From Halovibrio variabilis (GTDB taxonomy: Bacteria; Pseudomonadota; Gammaproteobacteria; Pseudomonadales; Halomonadaceae), in NCBI RefSeq assembly GCF_007991175.1, contig NZ_BJXV01000004.1, positions 62,001-126,000 on the forward strand: a DNA stretch of 64,000 nt, written 5' to 3'. Shown here one piece after another: positions 37,709 through 47,111 of this stretch (its first letter is position 1; each line of letters starts with the position of its first letter). Below the pieces are notes generated by a model. That model worked only from the letters and a program-made list of their open reading frames with translations, was not told the origin of the DNA and ran no database searches. A program made the position numbers and the translations under genes.

Positions 37709-38099
37709 CGGTGAAACCCACTACGAAATTGTCACCAAAGCGGGCGACGACTACCCTGCTCGCGTCTATGTGGTACGCAAAACGGGGTTGCTGCCCTGGC
37801 AAGTACAATCCGTCAACTATGTATGGTCATCCACGCAAGATGCTGGCAGCACCTGGACCAATGCGTTTACTGACCGCGCCGAATTAATGGCTCTGCAAGG
37901 GGGCACGTTCAAGGTGGGCGAGTGGGTCTCTGAGGTACGCGATGTGCGTGCCGACTTCGCAACACTTTTTGGCAGCGCCCCCAGCCATGTTGATGGCGTT
38001 GCTTTAATGAGTGATGGCGATAATTCGGGAAGCAATGCAACCGCGTGGTTTACGCAGTTAGCTTTTAGCAGCGAGCCAACCGCTAACGCTTGCCCTTAA
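37623..38099 (+). pseudogene. DUF3047 protein remnant with truncated signal and internal deletion
   Basis: 158 codons from ATG 37623. MSLIFSSAAMADI looks like the last part of a signal peptide. The rest matches DUF3047 proteins: TWPTRRFDGETHYEIV, then AGDDYPARVYVV, VNYVWSS, WVSEVRDVRADF and DGVALMSDGDN. From memory of the family, about 45-50 residues that normally lie between GETxYxxV and KxGDDYPAR are absent, so an in-frame internal deletion is likely. A secreted or periplasmic protein of unknown function when intact; this copy is shortened and joined to an ECF sigma fragment. Confidence 0.65.
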
Positions 38100-38548
38100 C
38101 GAACAGCGATTTGCTTAACCGTCGGTACCTTTTAAGTTTAAAAAAGCGTTACACCCATGGTCCGACCATCACACCCTTCCCTTTCGATAACATGCCCTCC
38201 TGTGAAAATTATACTAAAGATGTACAAAAAAGTGACATCAGATCCATTTTCAATTAAGATTTAAATTATACACAAACTGTACAAAAGAAACCGTATCGGC
38301 CACTCTTCGACGACGCCTAGACTGCCTTAATAATGTTGTGGCCTACAGTCTATCGTGCAACATTACTTATTGGAACAATGAAATTTGGAAAAATTACGAT
38401 TAAAACACTATAAATCAATAATTTAAAATATCACCAGGACTCATAAATGCAAAATTTTGTGTCATACCGCTAGAAACTAATGCTTAGAAAACGCCACTGT
38501 TCTAACCTTATACACATAATTTAAACAGACTCGTTGACAGGAATAGCA
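38100..38548. other. AT-rich intergenic region, 449 bases
   Basis: Much more AT-rich than the rest of the window. It carries TGTACAAAA at 38221-38229 and again at 38278-38286, and an inverted pair TAATGTTG (38331-38338) / CAACATTA (38358-38365). No gene was recognised. It probably contains the promoter of the chemoreceptor-like gene and may be of foreign origin. Confidence 0.5.
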
Positions 38549-39817
38549 ATGCTCTCACTTCTCGCTCCAAATGGTTTACACAGCGCCCTGTACCAACACA
38601 CCGCTTGTATCACTTTTTCACCTGATGGGATTATTCAGAAGGCAAGTGAGCAGTTCCTGACCACCATGGGTTACACCCTTGAACAGATAAAAGGCCAACA
38701 CCATCGGATTTTCTGCTTTCCTGAAGAAAGCAGCCGCCGCGAGTACCTGACATTTTGGGAAACGCTAGCCGACGGCCATAGCCAGCAGGGGCGCTTTAGG
38801 CGTACCAATGCTCAAGGCGAGGAAGTCTGGCTAGAGGCCACTTACTTACCCATTAGCAATCGCCGCGGCAAAGTCGTGTCTATTATGAAAATAGCCAATG
38901 ACGTTACCACCGACCACCAAGAAGCCGAACGTAAAAATGCCGTATTGGCAGCATTGGATAGTTCCATGGCAGTGATTGAGTTCACGCCCAGTGGTGAAAT
39001 TCTAAATGCCAACGCCAATTTTGAGCGTGCCATGGGCTATCGCAATGAGCAGTTAGTCGGTGTACACCACCAGATATTTTGCCCGCCTGATTTTTATCAT
39101 GCGAATCCGCATTTTTGGGAGAACTTGGCAAAAGGTGAGTTCATTCAGGGTAAGTTTGAGCGTTTGGATTCGCGTGGCACCAGTGTCTGGCTAGAAGCGA
39201 CTTACAATCCCATCCAGGATAGCCATGGCAAGGTGGTGAAAGTGGTCAAGTTTGCCACCGATATCACGCGCTCCGTAGCCGCCGCTGAATCAGCGACGAG
39301 GGCCGTCACCGCGGCTCAAAGCACCTCATCTCAGACGGAGCAGATTGCACAAAACGGACTTAATCATTTACAGCGCGTTGTCAGTGATTCTGAACAGGCG
39401 GCCCAAACCCTGGCAGAGGCGCAGCAGTTGATTGCCGCGCTGAACCAACAGGCGCAAAGTATTAATAGTATTACCGAGTCAATTGCCCGTATCGCCAATC
39501 AAACCAACCTGCTGTCGCTAAACGCTGCGGTAGAAGCCGCTCGTGCAGGCGAACAAGGTCGGGGGTTTGCGGTGGTTGCCAATGAAGTACGCCGTTTAGC
39601 CAAAGGCTCCAGCGAAGCGGTGGAGGATATTACCCGCGTGCTCAAAGAAAATAGCGCCTTGGTAGAACGCACGACTCACGCCATGCAGCAGGTCGTCGAG
39701 CAGGGAAAATCAAGCCAAGTGAGCGTGGGCGAAATTGAAACCATTGTTAACGAGATCCTCACCGGGGCGCGTAGTGTTTCAAGCTCCATTGAACAGTTAG
39801 CGCTTGAATCTGCTTGA
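38549..39817 (+). CDS. BdlA-like PAS-PAS-methyl-accepting chemotaxis protein
   Basis: 422 residues from ATG 38549 (CAGGA upstream); the frame is open from a TTG at 38534. Two PAS domains (about 15-125 and 137-250) with near-repeated [15 protein letters not shown] and [15 protein letters not shown] segments, then an MCP signalling domain with the hairpin tip [20 protein letters not shown]. No membrane segment, so a soluble receptor. Size and layout match Pseudomonas BdlA, which controls biofilm dispersal through c-di-GMP; Aer-type redox or oxygen sensing is the alternative. No che genes are near. Confidence 0.88.
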   Translation: MLSLLAPNGLHSALYQHTACITFSPDGIIQKASEQFLTTMGYTLEQIKGQHHRIFCFPEESSRREYLTFWETLADGHSQQGRFRRTNAQGEEVWLEATYLPISNRRGKVVSIMKIANDVTTDHQEAERKNAVLAALDSSMAVIEFTPSGEILNANANFERAMGYRNEQLVGVHHQIFCPPDFYHANPHFWENLAKGEFIQGKFERLDSRGTSVWLEATYNPIQDSHGKVVKVVKFATDITRSVAAAESATRAVTAAQSTSSQTEQIAQNGLNHLQRVVSDSEQAAQTLAEAQQLIAALNQQAQSINSITESIARIANQTNLLSLNAAVEAARAGEQGRGFAVVANEVRRLAKGSSEAVEDITRVLKENSALVERTTHAMQQVVEQGKSSQVSVGEIETIVNEILTGARSVSSSIEQLALESA

Positions 39818-39828
39818 TCAGCAGCATA

Positions 39829-39855
39829 AAAGCCAGCACCGAGGCGCTGGCTTTG
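39829..39855 (+). terminator. Hairpin terminator after the PAS-MCP gene
   Basis: AAAGCCAGC / GCTGGCTTT stem with an eight-base loop; the same stem sequence ends speD at 2017. The A-rich left flank makes it usable for the converging peroxiredoxin gene too. Confidence 0.75.
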
Positions 39856-39909
39856 TTGATCAAACGACGTATCTTATGGGAACCGTGGCTTGCCTACACT
39901 AAAGCTCCC

Positions 39910-40560
39910 TTAACGCAGCGGCGTTTTGCGCAGATACGGTAAGACCGTTTCGTATTCACCGTACTTCAGTTTGGCATCTTCATCAGACACGCTGGGCGGA
40001 ATGATCACATCCTGACCAATCGCCCAGTCGGCCGGCGTGGCTACGCCGTGCGTCGTGGTGGTTTGTAACGCATCCAGGGCGCGTAGGATTTCGGCAAAAT
40101 TACGCCCGACGGTCATCGGGTAAGTCATCGAAAGCTTCAACCGCTTATCCGGCCCGATAATAAATACCGAGCGCACCGTCGCGCTGTCTGCGGGGGTGCG
40201 GCCATCGGGCAGGTAGGCATCTTCCGGCAACATGTCGTAAAGCTTGGAGACCGTCAGCCCTTCATCGGCGATAATCGGAAAATCAACATCGCTGCCGCCA
40301 ACGGATTGAATATCATCGCACCAGCGCTTGTGATCCGCTACGCCATCGACGGAAACACCGATCACTTTGGTATCACGCTTTTTCCACTCGGCGCTAAGCT
40401 TCGCGACGGCACCAAACTCGGTCGTGCATACCGGGGTGAAATCCTTGGGGTGCGAAAACAGGATTGCCCAGCTGTCGCCAATCCACTCGTGAAAGTTGAT
40501 CGATCCGTGGCTGGTGTCCGCTTCGAAATCAGGGACGACTGCATTAATGCGTAGTGACAT
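39910..40560 (-). CDS. 1-Cys peroxiredoxin (Prx6/LsfA type)
   Basis: 216 residues, ATG 40560 after AAGGAGGAAC. AhpC/TSA fold: the peroxidatic site is T42-PV-C45 in FTPVCTTEFG, and the long C-terminal domain (about 150-210) is that of the Prx6 group (LsfA of Pseudomonas). No resolving cysteine is present, so it works as a 1-Cys enzyme needing an outside reductant. Cytoplasmic peroxide removal. Confidence 0.92.
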   Translation of the reverse strand: MSLRINAVVPDFEADTSHGSINFHEWIGDSWAILFSHPKDFTPVCTTEFGAVAKLSAEWKKRDTKVIGVSVDGVADHKRWCDDIQSVGGSDVDFPIIADEGLTVSKLYDMLPEDAYLPDGRTPADSATVRSVFIIGPDKRLKLSMTYPMTVGRNFAEILRALDALQTTTTHGVATPADWAIGQDVIIPPSVSDEDAKLKYGEYETVLPYLRKTPLR

Positions 40561-40884
40561 AGTTCCTCCTTCTTGGGCGTTAAACGCCTTAATAGCTTAT
40601 TCGACTTTCAACACCTTCACTATAGAACATTTTGCGCTAAGACAGCGAATCATAAGACAATGTTCACTCTCCTAGCCCCTCTTTTTAAATACGTCATAGC
40701 CTACTATTTAAGCCCAGCGACTGGAGCGCCCCAGCACACCGCCTTTGACACCAAAATCCGTGGGTTGCCGCGCATTTTGAAGACTATATCAACATCATAG
40801 TGCGTCTCCATCCGCCAAAAGCAGACACTTCGCAGCAGGTGCGGTAGCCTTTTCGTTATTATTGAAAACACAGGCTATCCCGTT
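40561..40884. other. Intergenic region, 324 bases, no gene recognised
   Basis: Divergent promoter region between the peroxiredoxin and the BASS-like carrier. A 75-codon plus-strand frame in it shows no family features. A small hairpin GGCGTTAAACGCC lies at 40575-40587. Nothing else stands out. Confidence 0.6.
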
Positions 40885-41865
40885 ATGCGCGATCTGTTGG
40901 AACGCCAACAATCTTGGCTGTATTTGCTGTTTATTGTGGCGGGGCTGGGGGCAGGTTTTTGGTATCCCGTCATAATGGCACGCCTTGATGTGGTGCTATG
41001 GCCGCTATTGGGCGCGTTGCTGTATGCCACCTTCACTCAGATTCCGTTAACGCACGTTACCCAGGGCGCGCGCGACAGCCGCTTTATGGTGGCGTTGATG
41101 CTAGGTAACTTTGTAGTGATTCCGCTGGCCCTTTGGGCACTCATCGCGGTTTTCCCCTTTGCGCCAGCCGTTCAAGCGGGCGTCTTGTTGGTGTTGCTGG
41201 TGCCTTGCACCGACTGGTTTATCAGTTTCACACACCTGGGCAAAGGCGATACAGGCCGCGCGATTGCCGCCACTCCCCTGCTGCTATTGGTCCAGCTAAT
41301 CGCCTTACCCGCGTATCTATGGCTGTTTCTGGGCGGTGATTGGTGGGAGTTTGCCCTTAGCACGCATTTATTGAGCGCTTTTGGCGGGCTGATTCTTACC
41401 CCGCTATTATTAGCCTGGCTTACCGAACGCCTGGCGCTAAAGCGCTCTGGGGTAAAACGCTTAGTAGCTGGCTTGGGCTACTTGCCGGTGCCATTGTTAG
41501 CACTGGTGGTCTTTGTGATTGCCGCGTCACAGGTCAATACCGTTATGGGGCTGAGCAGCGTATTAGGCCAAGTGTTATTGGTTTTTGTGGCGTTTCTGCT
41601 CTTCGCCGCACTGTTGGGCCGGATACTGGGTCGTTTGTTTGGCTTAAACGCCGCCAGTGCCCGCACCTTAACGTTTAGCCTGGGAACGCGTAACTCTTTC
41701 GTTATGCTGCCCATCGCTCTAACCCTGCCGGAGGTGTGGCAGGCTGCGGTGGTGGTGATTGTATTTCAATCGCTGGTTGAGCTGTTTGGCATGGTGGCCT
41801 ACCTGCACTGGGTGCCTAAGCATCTGATACCCGATACGTTTGGTCAGCCTAATCCCAGTCACTAA
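40885..41865 (+). CDS. Bile acid:sodium symporter/ACR3-like membrane carrier
   Basis: 326 residues with about ten membrane segments. The VLLVPCTDWFISFTHLGKGD stretch with its Cys in the fourth segment is typical of the ACR3 arsenite exporter branch of the BASS superfamily; TFSLGTRNSFVMLPIAL is the second conserved helix pair. Arsenite export is possible, but no arsR, arsC or arsH gene is near, so the substrate is left open. Confidence 0.78.
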   Translation: MRDLLERQQSWLYLLFIVAGLGAGFWYPVIMARLDVVLWPLLGALLYATFTQIPLTHVTQGARDSRFMVALMLGNFVVIPLALWALIAVFPFAPAVQAGVLLVLLVPCTDWFISFTHLGKGDTGRAIAATPLLLLVQLIALPAYLWLFLGGDWWEFALSTHLLSAFGGLILTPLLLAWLTERLALKRSGVKRLVAGLGYLPVPLLALVVFVIAASQVNTVMGLSSVLGQVLLVFVAFLLFAALLGRILGRLFGLNAASARTLTFSLGTRNSFVMLPIALTLPEVWQAAVVVIVFQSLVELFGMVAYLHWVPKHLIPDTFGQPNPSH

Positions 41866-41887
41866 AACGCCTCCACGTGGGAGGCGT
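41863..41887. terminator. Bidirectional terminator between carrier and luxS
   Basis: ACGCCTCC / GGAGGCGT stem with a five-base loop. On the minus strand the stem is followed by TTTTAG, so it best serves luxS. Confidence 0.65.
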
Positions 41888-41920
41888 CTCGATTTAGCGC
41901 ATGCTGCTTTTCCAGTAACG

Positions 41921-41960
41921 CTTACGCGAACTTACGCGAACTTACGCGAACTTACGCGAA
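41921..41960. repeat. 10-base tandem repeat, four perfect copies
   Basis: Four perfect copies of CTTACGCGAA at 41921-41960. The rightmost copy encodes the final Phe-Ala and TAA stop of luxS; the other three lie beyond the stop. Slippage in this tract cannot change the protein, because every copy restores the same stop. Confidence 0.95.
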
Positions 41961-42419
41961 CACCTCGGTCCATTCGCTGCGTTTCGCTAGCAGCCCTTTA
42001 GCGAGCTCTTGGGCACCCTCCAGGCTGTGGCTTGCCGCCCAGCCGCACTGCATTTCGTTACAGGCGGGCACTTCGGTGGCTTCCATCACATCATTGAGTG
42101 TTTTCTCAACGATCGCCACCACATCGTCGTAGTCGTCGTGGTTAATCATCGCGATGTAGAAGCCGGTCTGGCAGCCCATGGGGCTGATATCGACCACTTT
42201 ATCGGTATGGTTGCGCGACATCTCCGCCATTAAGTGCTCAAGAGAGTGCAGCGCTGGCATGTCCATATGGCCTTTATTGGGCTGGCAAATGCGCAAATCG
42301 TATTTATGGATACGGTCGCCGTTCTGGCCTTCTTTGATATCGGCTAAACGGATGTAGGGCGCTTTTACCTTGGTGTGATCCAGGTTAAAGCTCTCAACGT
42401 TCATTTTCTTATCGGTCAT
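41952..42419 (-). CDS. luxS: S-ribosylhomocysteine lyase
   Basis: 155 residues, ATG 42419 with AAAGGAG six bases upstream. Splits S-ribosylhomocysteine into homocysteine and DPD, the AI-2 precursor. Metal ligands H58 and H62 (HSLEH) and C125 ([14 protein letters not shown]) are present, together with catalytic C83 (MGCQTGFY) and E61. No lsr or luxPQ genes lie nearby, so a methyl-cycle role is at least as likely as signalling. Its 3' end runs into a 10-base tandem repeat. Confidence 0.97.
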   Translation of the reverse strand: MTDKKMNVESFNLDHTKVKAPYIRLADIKEGQNGDRIHKYDLRICQPNKGHMDMPALHSLEHLMAEMSRNHTDKVVDISPMGCQTGFYIAMINHDDYDDVVAIVEKTLNDVMEATEVPACNEMQCGWAASHSLEGAQELAKGLLAKRSEWTEVFA

Positions 42420-42489
42420 ATCACGCTCCTTTCTTTATCTATCAAGTTCTATCAAGCTATTTTGAACCAAGCCGCTGATGGCACTGGGC

Positions 42490-42837
42490 TCACACCTTGG
42501 GAGCATCAAAGTTCCATGGCTCATCGGTGTAAACGCAGACATTGGCGTCTTCAATATCGCCATCGGGCGCTTCGACGTGCTGAGCAAAGAAGTCTTGGAT
42601 CTCTTTGCGCTGACAGTGCGCCTCAAACTCTTCGCGGCTTGCCCAAATTTCGTGAAACACAATTGGGTAACCGGTGCCTTGGGCGAAGGGGTTGTCGATC
42701 TGACGCGTCACCGTGTAATGAATACACGCGTCCTCGCGATGGGCATTTGGCTCGAGTGACTGAAGCGCTTTGAACACCGCTTCTTCTTTGCCAGGCTTGG
42801 GCTTAAAACCGGCAACACAGTAAATCTTTTCTGACAT
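42490..42837 (-). CDS. Putative quinol monooxygenase (ABM domain)
   Basis: 115 residues. Antibiotic-biosynthesis-monooxygenase fold: KIYCVAGFKPKPGKEEAVFKAL at the start, HYTVTRQIDNPF in the middle and VFHEIWASREEFEAHCQ, the usual YExW-type core. Small cytoplasmic dimer of the YgiN type; substrate unknown. Lies 70 bases before luxS on the same strand and may be co-transcribed. Confidence 0.85.
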   Translation of the reverse strand: MSEKIYCVAGFKPKPGKEEAVFKALQSLEPNAHREDACIHYTVTRQIDNPFAQGTGYPIVFHEIWASREEFEAHCQRKEIQDFFAQHVEAPDGDIEDANVCVYTDEPWNFDAPKV

Positions 42838-42898
42838 GAAATTATCCCTAAACGTTATGCGTACGCCATTATGCGGCTTGGCTAGACCAGTTGAAAGC

Positions 42899-43576
42899 TT
42901 AACGAATAATGCGTTCCGCCAGTGTTTCTAAATCTGTCACCGTCATATCAGGCTCAATACCCCAAGGGTCGAAAGGCGCGTCAGAGCTGCGCCGTACCCA
43001 AGCGCTTCGCAACCCGGCATGTGTGGCACCAATCACATCAAAGGGGTTACTGGACACCAGCCAAGTGTGTTCGGGCCGGGTCTCTAAACGGCTACGCAGA
43101 TGCGAGTAAACAGCCGGGTCGGGCTTAAAGCGTTTTACCTCATCCGCGCTGATTACATCGTCCATATGGCTCTCGACGCCGGCTCTTTTCAAAAGCTTAG
43201 ACACGGCATCTGCCGTACCGTTCGAGAACGCCACGCAGCGTATGCCCGCATCACGGAGCTGGTCCAGCGCCGGCACCACATCATCGAATGCCGGCAATTC
43301 GCCGTATATCGCCATGAGGTGATCATGGTCGTTATCCACAAGGCCGGTTTGTAGTGCCCGGTCGACGAACACCAGCGCTTCGCGGGTGCATTCGGAAAAG
43401 GGCACGTAAGCGCCCATTAAACCGTGGCGAAAGCTGTACTCAAGCTGTTTGTCCCGCCAACGGCGAGCAAACTCGGCCGCCTTAGCCGGCTCGGCAAGGC
43501 GGCGCTCCAGTTCAATCGTCACGCCTTGGGTGTCTATCAGCGTACCGTATACATCGAAAGCTAATACCGCTTGCAT
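42899..43576 (-). CDS. Haloacid dehalogenase type II (HAD superfamily)
   Basis: 225 residues. HAD motifs: nucleophile D8 in FDVYGTLID, SNGT (motif II), KRFKPDP (motif III Lys) and SSNPFDVIGA (the type II dehalogenase form of motif IV). WRDKQLEYSF is typical of L-2-haloacid dehalogenases. It would hydrolyse L-2-haloacids to D-2-hydroxyacids; a general phosphatase role cannot be excluded. Confidence 0.87.
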   Translation of the reverse strand: MQAVLAFDVYGTLIDTQGVTIELERRLAEPAKAAEFARRWRDKQLEYSFRHGLMGAYVPFSECTREALVFVDRALQTGLVDNDHDHLMAIYGELPAFDDVVPALDQLRDAGIRCVAFSNGTADAVSKLLKRAGVESHMDDVISADEVKRFKPDPAVYSHLRSRLETRPEHTWLVSSNPFDVIGATHAGLRSAWVRRSSDAPFDPWGIEPDMTVTDLETLAERIIR

Positions 43577-43681
43577 CGTTGGCTACTCCTTAACTTTCAA
43601 CTCATGGTGACCTGCGTTCAGTCTATCGACTTATACCCAGCACTTAGACCCAACGTTTAGCATAGACGACACCTTCAGTAA

Positions 43682-43713
43682 CAAAAACGCCGCTATGCAA
43701 AGACAGCGGCGTT
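43682..43713 (-). terminator. Terminator of the doeCD transcript
   Basis: Minus strand AACGCCGCT / AGCGGCGTT stem followed by TTTGTT, about 20 bases past the doeD stop. Confidence 0.85.
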
Positions 43714-43732
43714 CAGCAATCCGATTCAATGC

Positions 43733-45166
43733 TTAAACCGTAAAAGCCGCCTCTTGCTGGCCCGACTTCAAGTCGCCCGAGCGCACCAATTCATCGGTCA
43801 CCCTGTCGATGGCGCGCTTCGCGCGGCCAATCATGTCATCCACCTCATGACGATTAATGGTCAGCGGCGGTGCAAAGCCAAGAATATCGCCCTGGGGCAT
43901 GGCGCGGGCAATCAGGTTCTCTTCCATGGCGGCCGCCGCGACGCGGGGACCAACTTTCAACGCCGGGTCGAAATGCAGGCGCTGTTTGGCCTCCGGCGAG
44001 AACTCTAGCGCCGCCATTAAGCCAACACCGCGTATGTCGCCCAGCAGTGGATGACCTTCGAAGTTAGCCTTGAGCTGCTGCTGGAAGTAGGCGCCGGTTT
44101 CGGCGGCGTTGCCCACCAGGTTTTCCCGTTCAATGATCGCCAGGTTGGCAAGCCCTGCTGCACAGCCTAGCGCATGGCCAGAGTAAGTCCAGCCGTGGCC
44201 GATAGGGCCGTATTCACCGGTGCCTTGCTCCAGCACTTGCCAGACTTTTTCACCGACAATTACCCCGGAGAGCGGCTGGTAGGCGCTGGTGAGACCTTTG
44301 GCAATGGTGATCAGGTCCGGCTTCATGTTGTAGTGGTGGCTGCCAAAATCGGAGCCGGTGCGGCCAAAGCCACACACCACTTCATCGGCAATCAGCAGCA
44401 CGTCGTACTTGGCGAGCACGCTTTGAATGGCGTCCCAGTAGCCTTCCGGCGGCGGCACGATACCGCCAGTGCCTAGCACGGGCTCGCCGATAAAAGCGGC
44501 CACCGTATCCGGGCCTTCTTCCAGAATCATCGCTTCCAGCTTGTCGGCACAAAACGCCGAGAATTCAAGCTCGGTCATACCGTGCTGTTCGGCGGCACGC
44601 AGGTAGTAGTGCGGCGCTTCGGTATGGCGGATGGTGTCGATGGGCAGATCAAAATGGTCGTGGAACGCTTTCAGGCCGGTCAGCGAGCCCGAAGCGATCC
44701 CCGAACCATGGTAGCCGCGCATGCGCGAGATGACCTTTTTCTTCTGCGGGCGACCCAGCACATTATTGTAGTAGCGCACTATTTTCAGCTGGGTTTCATT
44801 GGCATCCGAGCCAGACATACCGTAGTACACCTTGGACATATTCATGCCAGCGATTTTCAGAATCTTCTCGGAAAGCTCGATCTGCGGCTCGTTGGAGTGG
44901 CCCACATAGGTATGGTAATAAGAGAGCTCTAGTGCTTGCTTGTAGATCGCTTCGGCGACTTCGGTACGACCGTAGCCGATATTGACGCAGTAAAGCCCGG
45001 CGAAGCCGTCGATAAATTCACGGCCATCTTTATCCACGATATTGATGCCTTGGCCACCGGTAATCACCCGCCCCGGCGAATCGCCGTGGGCGAAATCGCG
45101 CAGGTGGGTAGAGGCGTGGAAAGTGACTTTACGGTCGCGTTCGATCAAATCCTGATGCAGGCTCAT
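43733..45166 (-). CDS. doeD: Diaminobutyrate transaminase of ectoine degradation
   Basis: 477 residues, class III aminotransferase. PLP Lys290 in ITIAKGLTSAYQPLSG and the ring-binding D261 in LLIADEVVCGFGRTG are present. In the Halomonas elongata pathway DoeD converts L-2,4-diaminobutyrate to aspartate 4-semialdehyde. The assignment rests on the neighbouring doeA, doeB, doeX and doeC genes and on similarity to omega-amino-acid transaminases. It follows doeC after 214 bases containing REP-like hairpins. Confidence 0.88.
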   Translation of the reverse strand: MSLHQDLIERDRKVTFHASTHLRDFAHGDSPGRVITGGQGINIVDKDGREFIDGFAGLYCVNIGYGRTEVAEAIYKQALELSYYHTYVGHSNEPQIELSEKILKIAGMNMSKVYYGMSGSDANETQLKIVRYYNNVLGRPQKKKVISRMRGYHGSGIASGSLTGLKAFHDHFDLPIDTIRHTEAPHYYLRAAEQHGMTELEFSAFCADKLEAMILEEGPDTVAAFIGEPVLGTGGIVPPPEGYWDAIQSVLAKYDVLLIADEVVCGFGRTGSDFGSHHYNMKPDLITIAKGLTSAYQPLSGVIVGEKVWQVLEQGTGEYGPIGHGWTYSGHALGCAAGLANLAIIERENLVGNAAETGAYFQQQLKANFEGHPLLGDIRGVGLMAALEFSPEAKQRLHFDPALKVGPRVAAAAMEENLIARAMPQGDILGFAPPLTINRHEVDDMIGRAKRAIDRVTDELVRSGDLKSGQQEAAFTV

Positions 45167-45196
45167 GGCGTTCTCTCTTGTCTATAAAGGACGTAT

Positions 45197-45220
45197 CGCC
45201 CGACAAGTCGGGCTCCTACA
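45197..45220. repeat. REP-like hairpin element
   Basis: CGCCCGACAAGTCGGGCTCCTACA: a short CCCGAC/GTCGGG stem next to a GTAGGAGC tail, the layout of gammaproteobacterial REP elements. Lies in the doeC-doeD spacer. Confidence 0.6.
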
Positions 45221-45303
45221 AAACCGGCTCTGGATGACCGCTGCAGGCGCCTGATTGATTGGGCGATTAACGTTTTGATATTCTTATCGCTCGGCGGAGC
45301 CGG

Positions 45304-45363
45304 CCTCCCACAGGGCTAACTCAAGTTGCTGAGCCAATGTTGTGGGAGGGCGCTTTAGCGCGA
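45304..45363. repeat. Inverted REP-like pair
   Basis: CCTCCCACA (45304-45312) is inverted as TGTGGGAGG (45341-45349), and the right half continues into a GCGCTTTAGCGC hairpin. This resembles a second REP unit in the doeC-doeD gap and may fine-tune or protect the doeCD message. Confidence 0.6.
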
Positions 45364-45380
45364 TGCTGTTCTTCCCAAAC

Positions 45381-46877
45381 TTAGCTACCAGAGACAGACC
45401 CCAGAGCCCCCAGGCAGTAATACTTCGTTTCCAGGTATTCATCGATACCCGTGGCGCCGCCTTCACGGCCAAGGCCGGACTGCTTCACACCGCCGAAGGG
45501 CACCGGCGGACCGGTCATTTTCACCGAATTAACGCTGACCATGCCGTACTCCAGCGCACGCAATAGTTTCCAGATGCGGCGAATATCGTGGGTGTAGATA
45601 TACGCGGCCAGACCGTATTCGGTGTCGTTGGCCATTTCAATCACTTCGTCGTCGGTGCTGTAAGCCGTGATGCCTGCCACCGGGGCAAAGTTCTCTTCCC
45701 GCCACACTTTCATCTGCGGCGTGACGCCCGTCAGCATGACGGGCATAAAGAAGTTATCGCCAGGCGCCTGGCTTTGCTCGCCGCCCAGCACCGTCGCCCC
45801 GCGTGAGATGGCGTCATTGACTATTTCAGTCGCTTTTTCTACCGCTTGGCGGTGAATCAACGGGCCTAGGTCAATTTCACCCTGTAAACCATTACCCACG
45901 GTCAGCGCGGCCATGCGCTCGGCAAACTGCGCAACGAATTCGTCGTGAATGGATTCGTGCACCAGAATGCGGTTGGCGGCCAGGCAATCTTGGCCTGCGG
46001 TCTGGAACTTCGCCGCTACCGCCGCGTAGGCGGCTTCTTTGGGGTCCATATCCGGCCCCACGATAAACGGCGCGTTGCCGCCTAGCTCCAAGGAGAGCCG
46101 CTTAACGGTGCTGGCGCTCTGCTCGATCAGTAGGCGGCCTACGCGGGTAGAGCCGGTGAACGACAACGCCCGAATACGCGGCTCGGCGCAGAGAATTTTT
46201 GAGACTTGCGCCGGATCGCCGAGCACCACGTTAAAAATACCGGCCGGAATACCGGCCCGTTCTGCCAGCTCGGCCAGCGCCAGCGCCGAAAACGGCGTTT
46301 CGTTAGCGGGTTTAACAATCACCGGGCAACCCGCGGCCAATGCCGCCGCCGCCTTACGGGTGATCATCGCCAGCGGGAAGTTCCACGGCGTAATCATCGC
46401 CGCAATGCCCACCGGCTCTTTAAGGGTGCCCAGCGACGCGTTGGGAATCGGGCTGGGAATGGTTTCACCGTAGGTACGTTTACCTTCTTCGGCGAACCAG
46501 CGCACAAAGCTTGCGCCATACTGCACTTCACCGCGGGAGTCAGGCAGCGGCTTGCCTTGCTCCAGCGTCATGATGGTGGCCAGGTCTTCGCGATTCGCCT
46601 GAATCAGGTCGTACCAGACCAGCAAGCGCTCGCAGCGCTCATCGGCGCGCAGTGCCCGCCAGTGAACAAAAGCTTCTTCCGCCGCATCCACCGCGGCAGT
46701 AATTTGTTCGGCTTCCAGCAGCGGAATATGCCCAATCGCTTCATTGGTAGCGGGGTCATAAACGGCTTCTTCGCGACCGCCTTCGCCATGGGTCCATTTA
46801 CCGTTCACGTAGGCGTACTGCCGAAACAGGCGCGGATCTTCCAGGCGCTTGGCAAGCGTGGTCGATAGTGTGGTCAT
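45381..46877 (-). CDS. doeC: Aspartate-semialdehyde dehydrogenase of ectoine degradation
   Basis: 498 residues, aldehyde dehydrogenase of the succinate-semialdehyde type. Catalytic C298 (TAGQDCLAANR) and general base E264 (LSLELGGNAP) are present; TPWNFPLAMITRK is the nucleotide-site motif. DoeC oxidises aspartate 4-semialdehyde to aspartate with NAD(P)+. Start ATG 46877 after GGGGAGAAT. It heads a doeC-doeD unit separate from doeABX, with 234 bases upstream. Confidence 0.88.
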   Translation of the reverse strand: MTTLSTTLAKRLEDPRLFRQYAYVNGKWTHGEGGREEAVYDPATNEAIGHIPLLEAEQITAAVDAAEEAFVHWRALRADERCERLLVWYDLIQANREDLATIMTLEQGKPLPDSRGEVQYGASFVRWFAEEGKRTYGETIPSPIPNASLGTLKEPVGIAAMITPWNFPLAMITRKAAAALAAGCPVIVKPANETPFSALALAELAERAGIPAGIFNVVLGDPAQVSKILCAEPRIRALSFTGSTRVGRLLIEQSASTVKRLSLELGGNAPFIVGPDMDPKEAAYAAVAAKFQTAGQDCLAANRILVHESIHDEFVAQFAERMAALTVGNGLQGEIDLGPLIHRQAVEKATEIVNDAISRGATVLGGEQSQAPGDNFFMPVMLTGVTPQMKVWREENFAPVAGITAYSTDDEVIEMANDTEYGLAAYIYTHDIRRIWKLLRALEYGMVSVNSVKMTGPPVPFGGVKQSGLGREGGATGIDEYLETKYYCLGALGSVSGS

Positions 46878-47111
46878 GGAATTCTCCCCTTGGATGCAGC
46901 CGGGCTAACCGAGTACTGCAATAACTGTGTGACATTGCCCGCAACAGCGCGCAGGCCATTGCGTTTGGATGCCCCCAGGTTAACGGAGAGAAGCCACGAA
47001 GTGTTTTTGAAAACCGAAGCTTATCGCGCGACTTTTTTTGTCAGCGCGCGGTTGGCAGTGGTTTTTTTTGGCGGGTGTCGTGCGTGTTGAGCGGCGGCGG
47101 CCCTCTAGGGC
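46878..47111. promoter_or_regulatory. Spacer holding the doeCD promoter
   Basis: 234 bases between the doeX stop and the doeC start. It contains runs of T on the plus strand (47034-47040 and 47062-47069). No clear -35/-10 pair or terminator was identified. Confidence 0.35.

Noticed and set aside
40573..40800. 75-codon plus-strand frame upstream of the BASS-like carrier
   Set aside because: No ribosome-binding site and no recognisable features; it overlaps the peroxiredoxin promoter.
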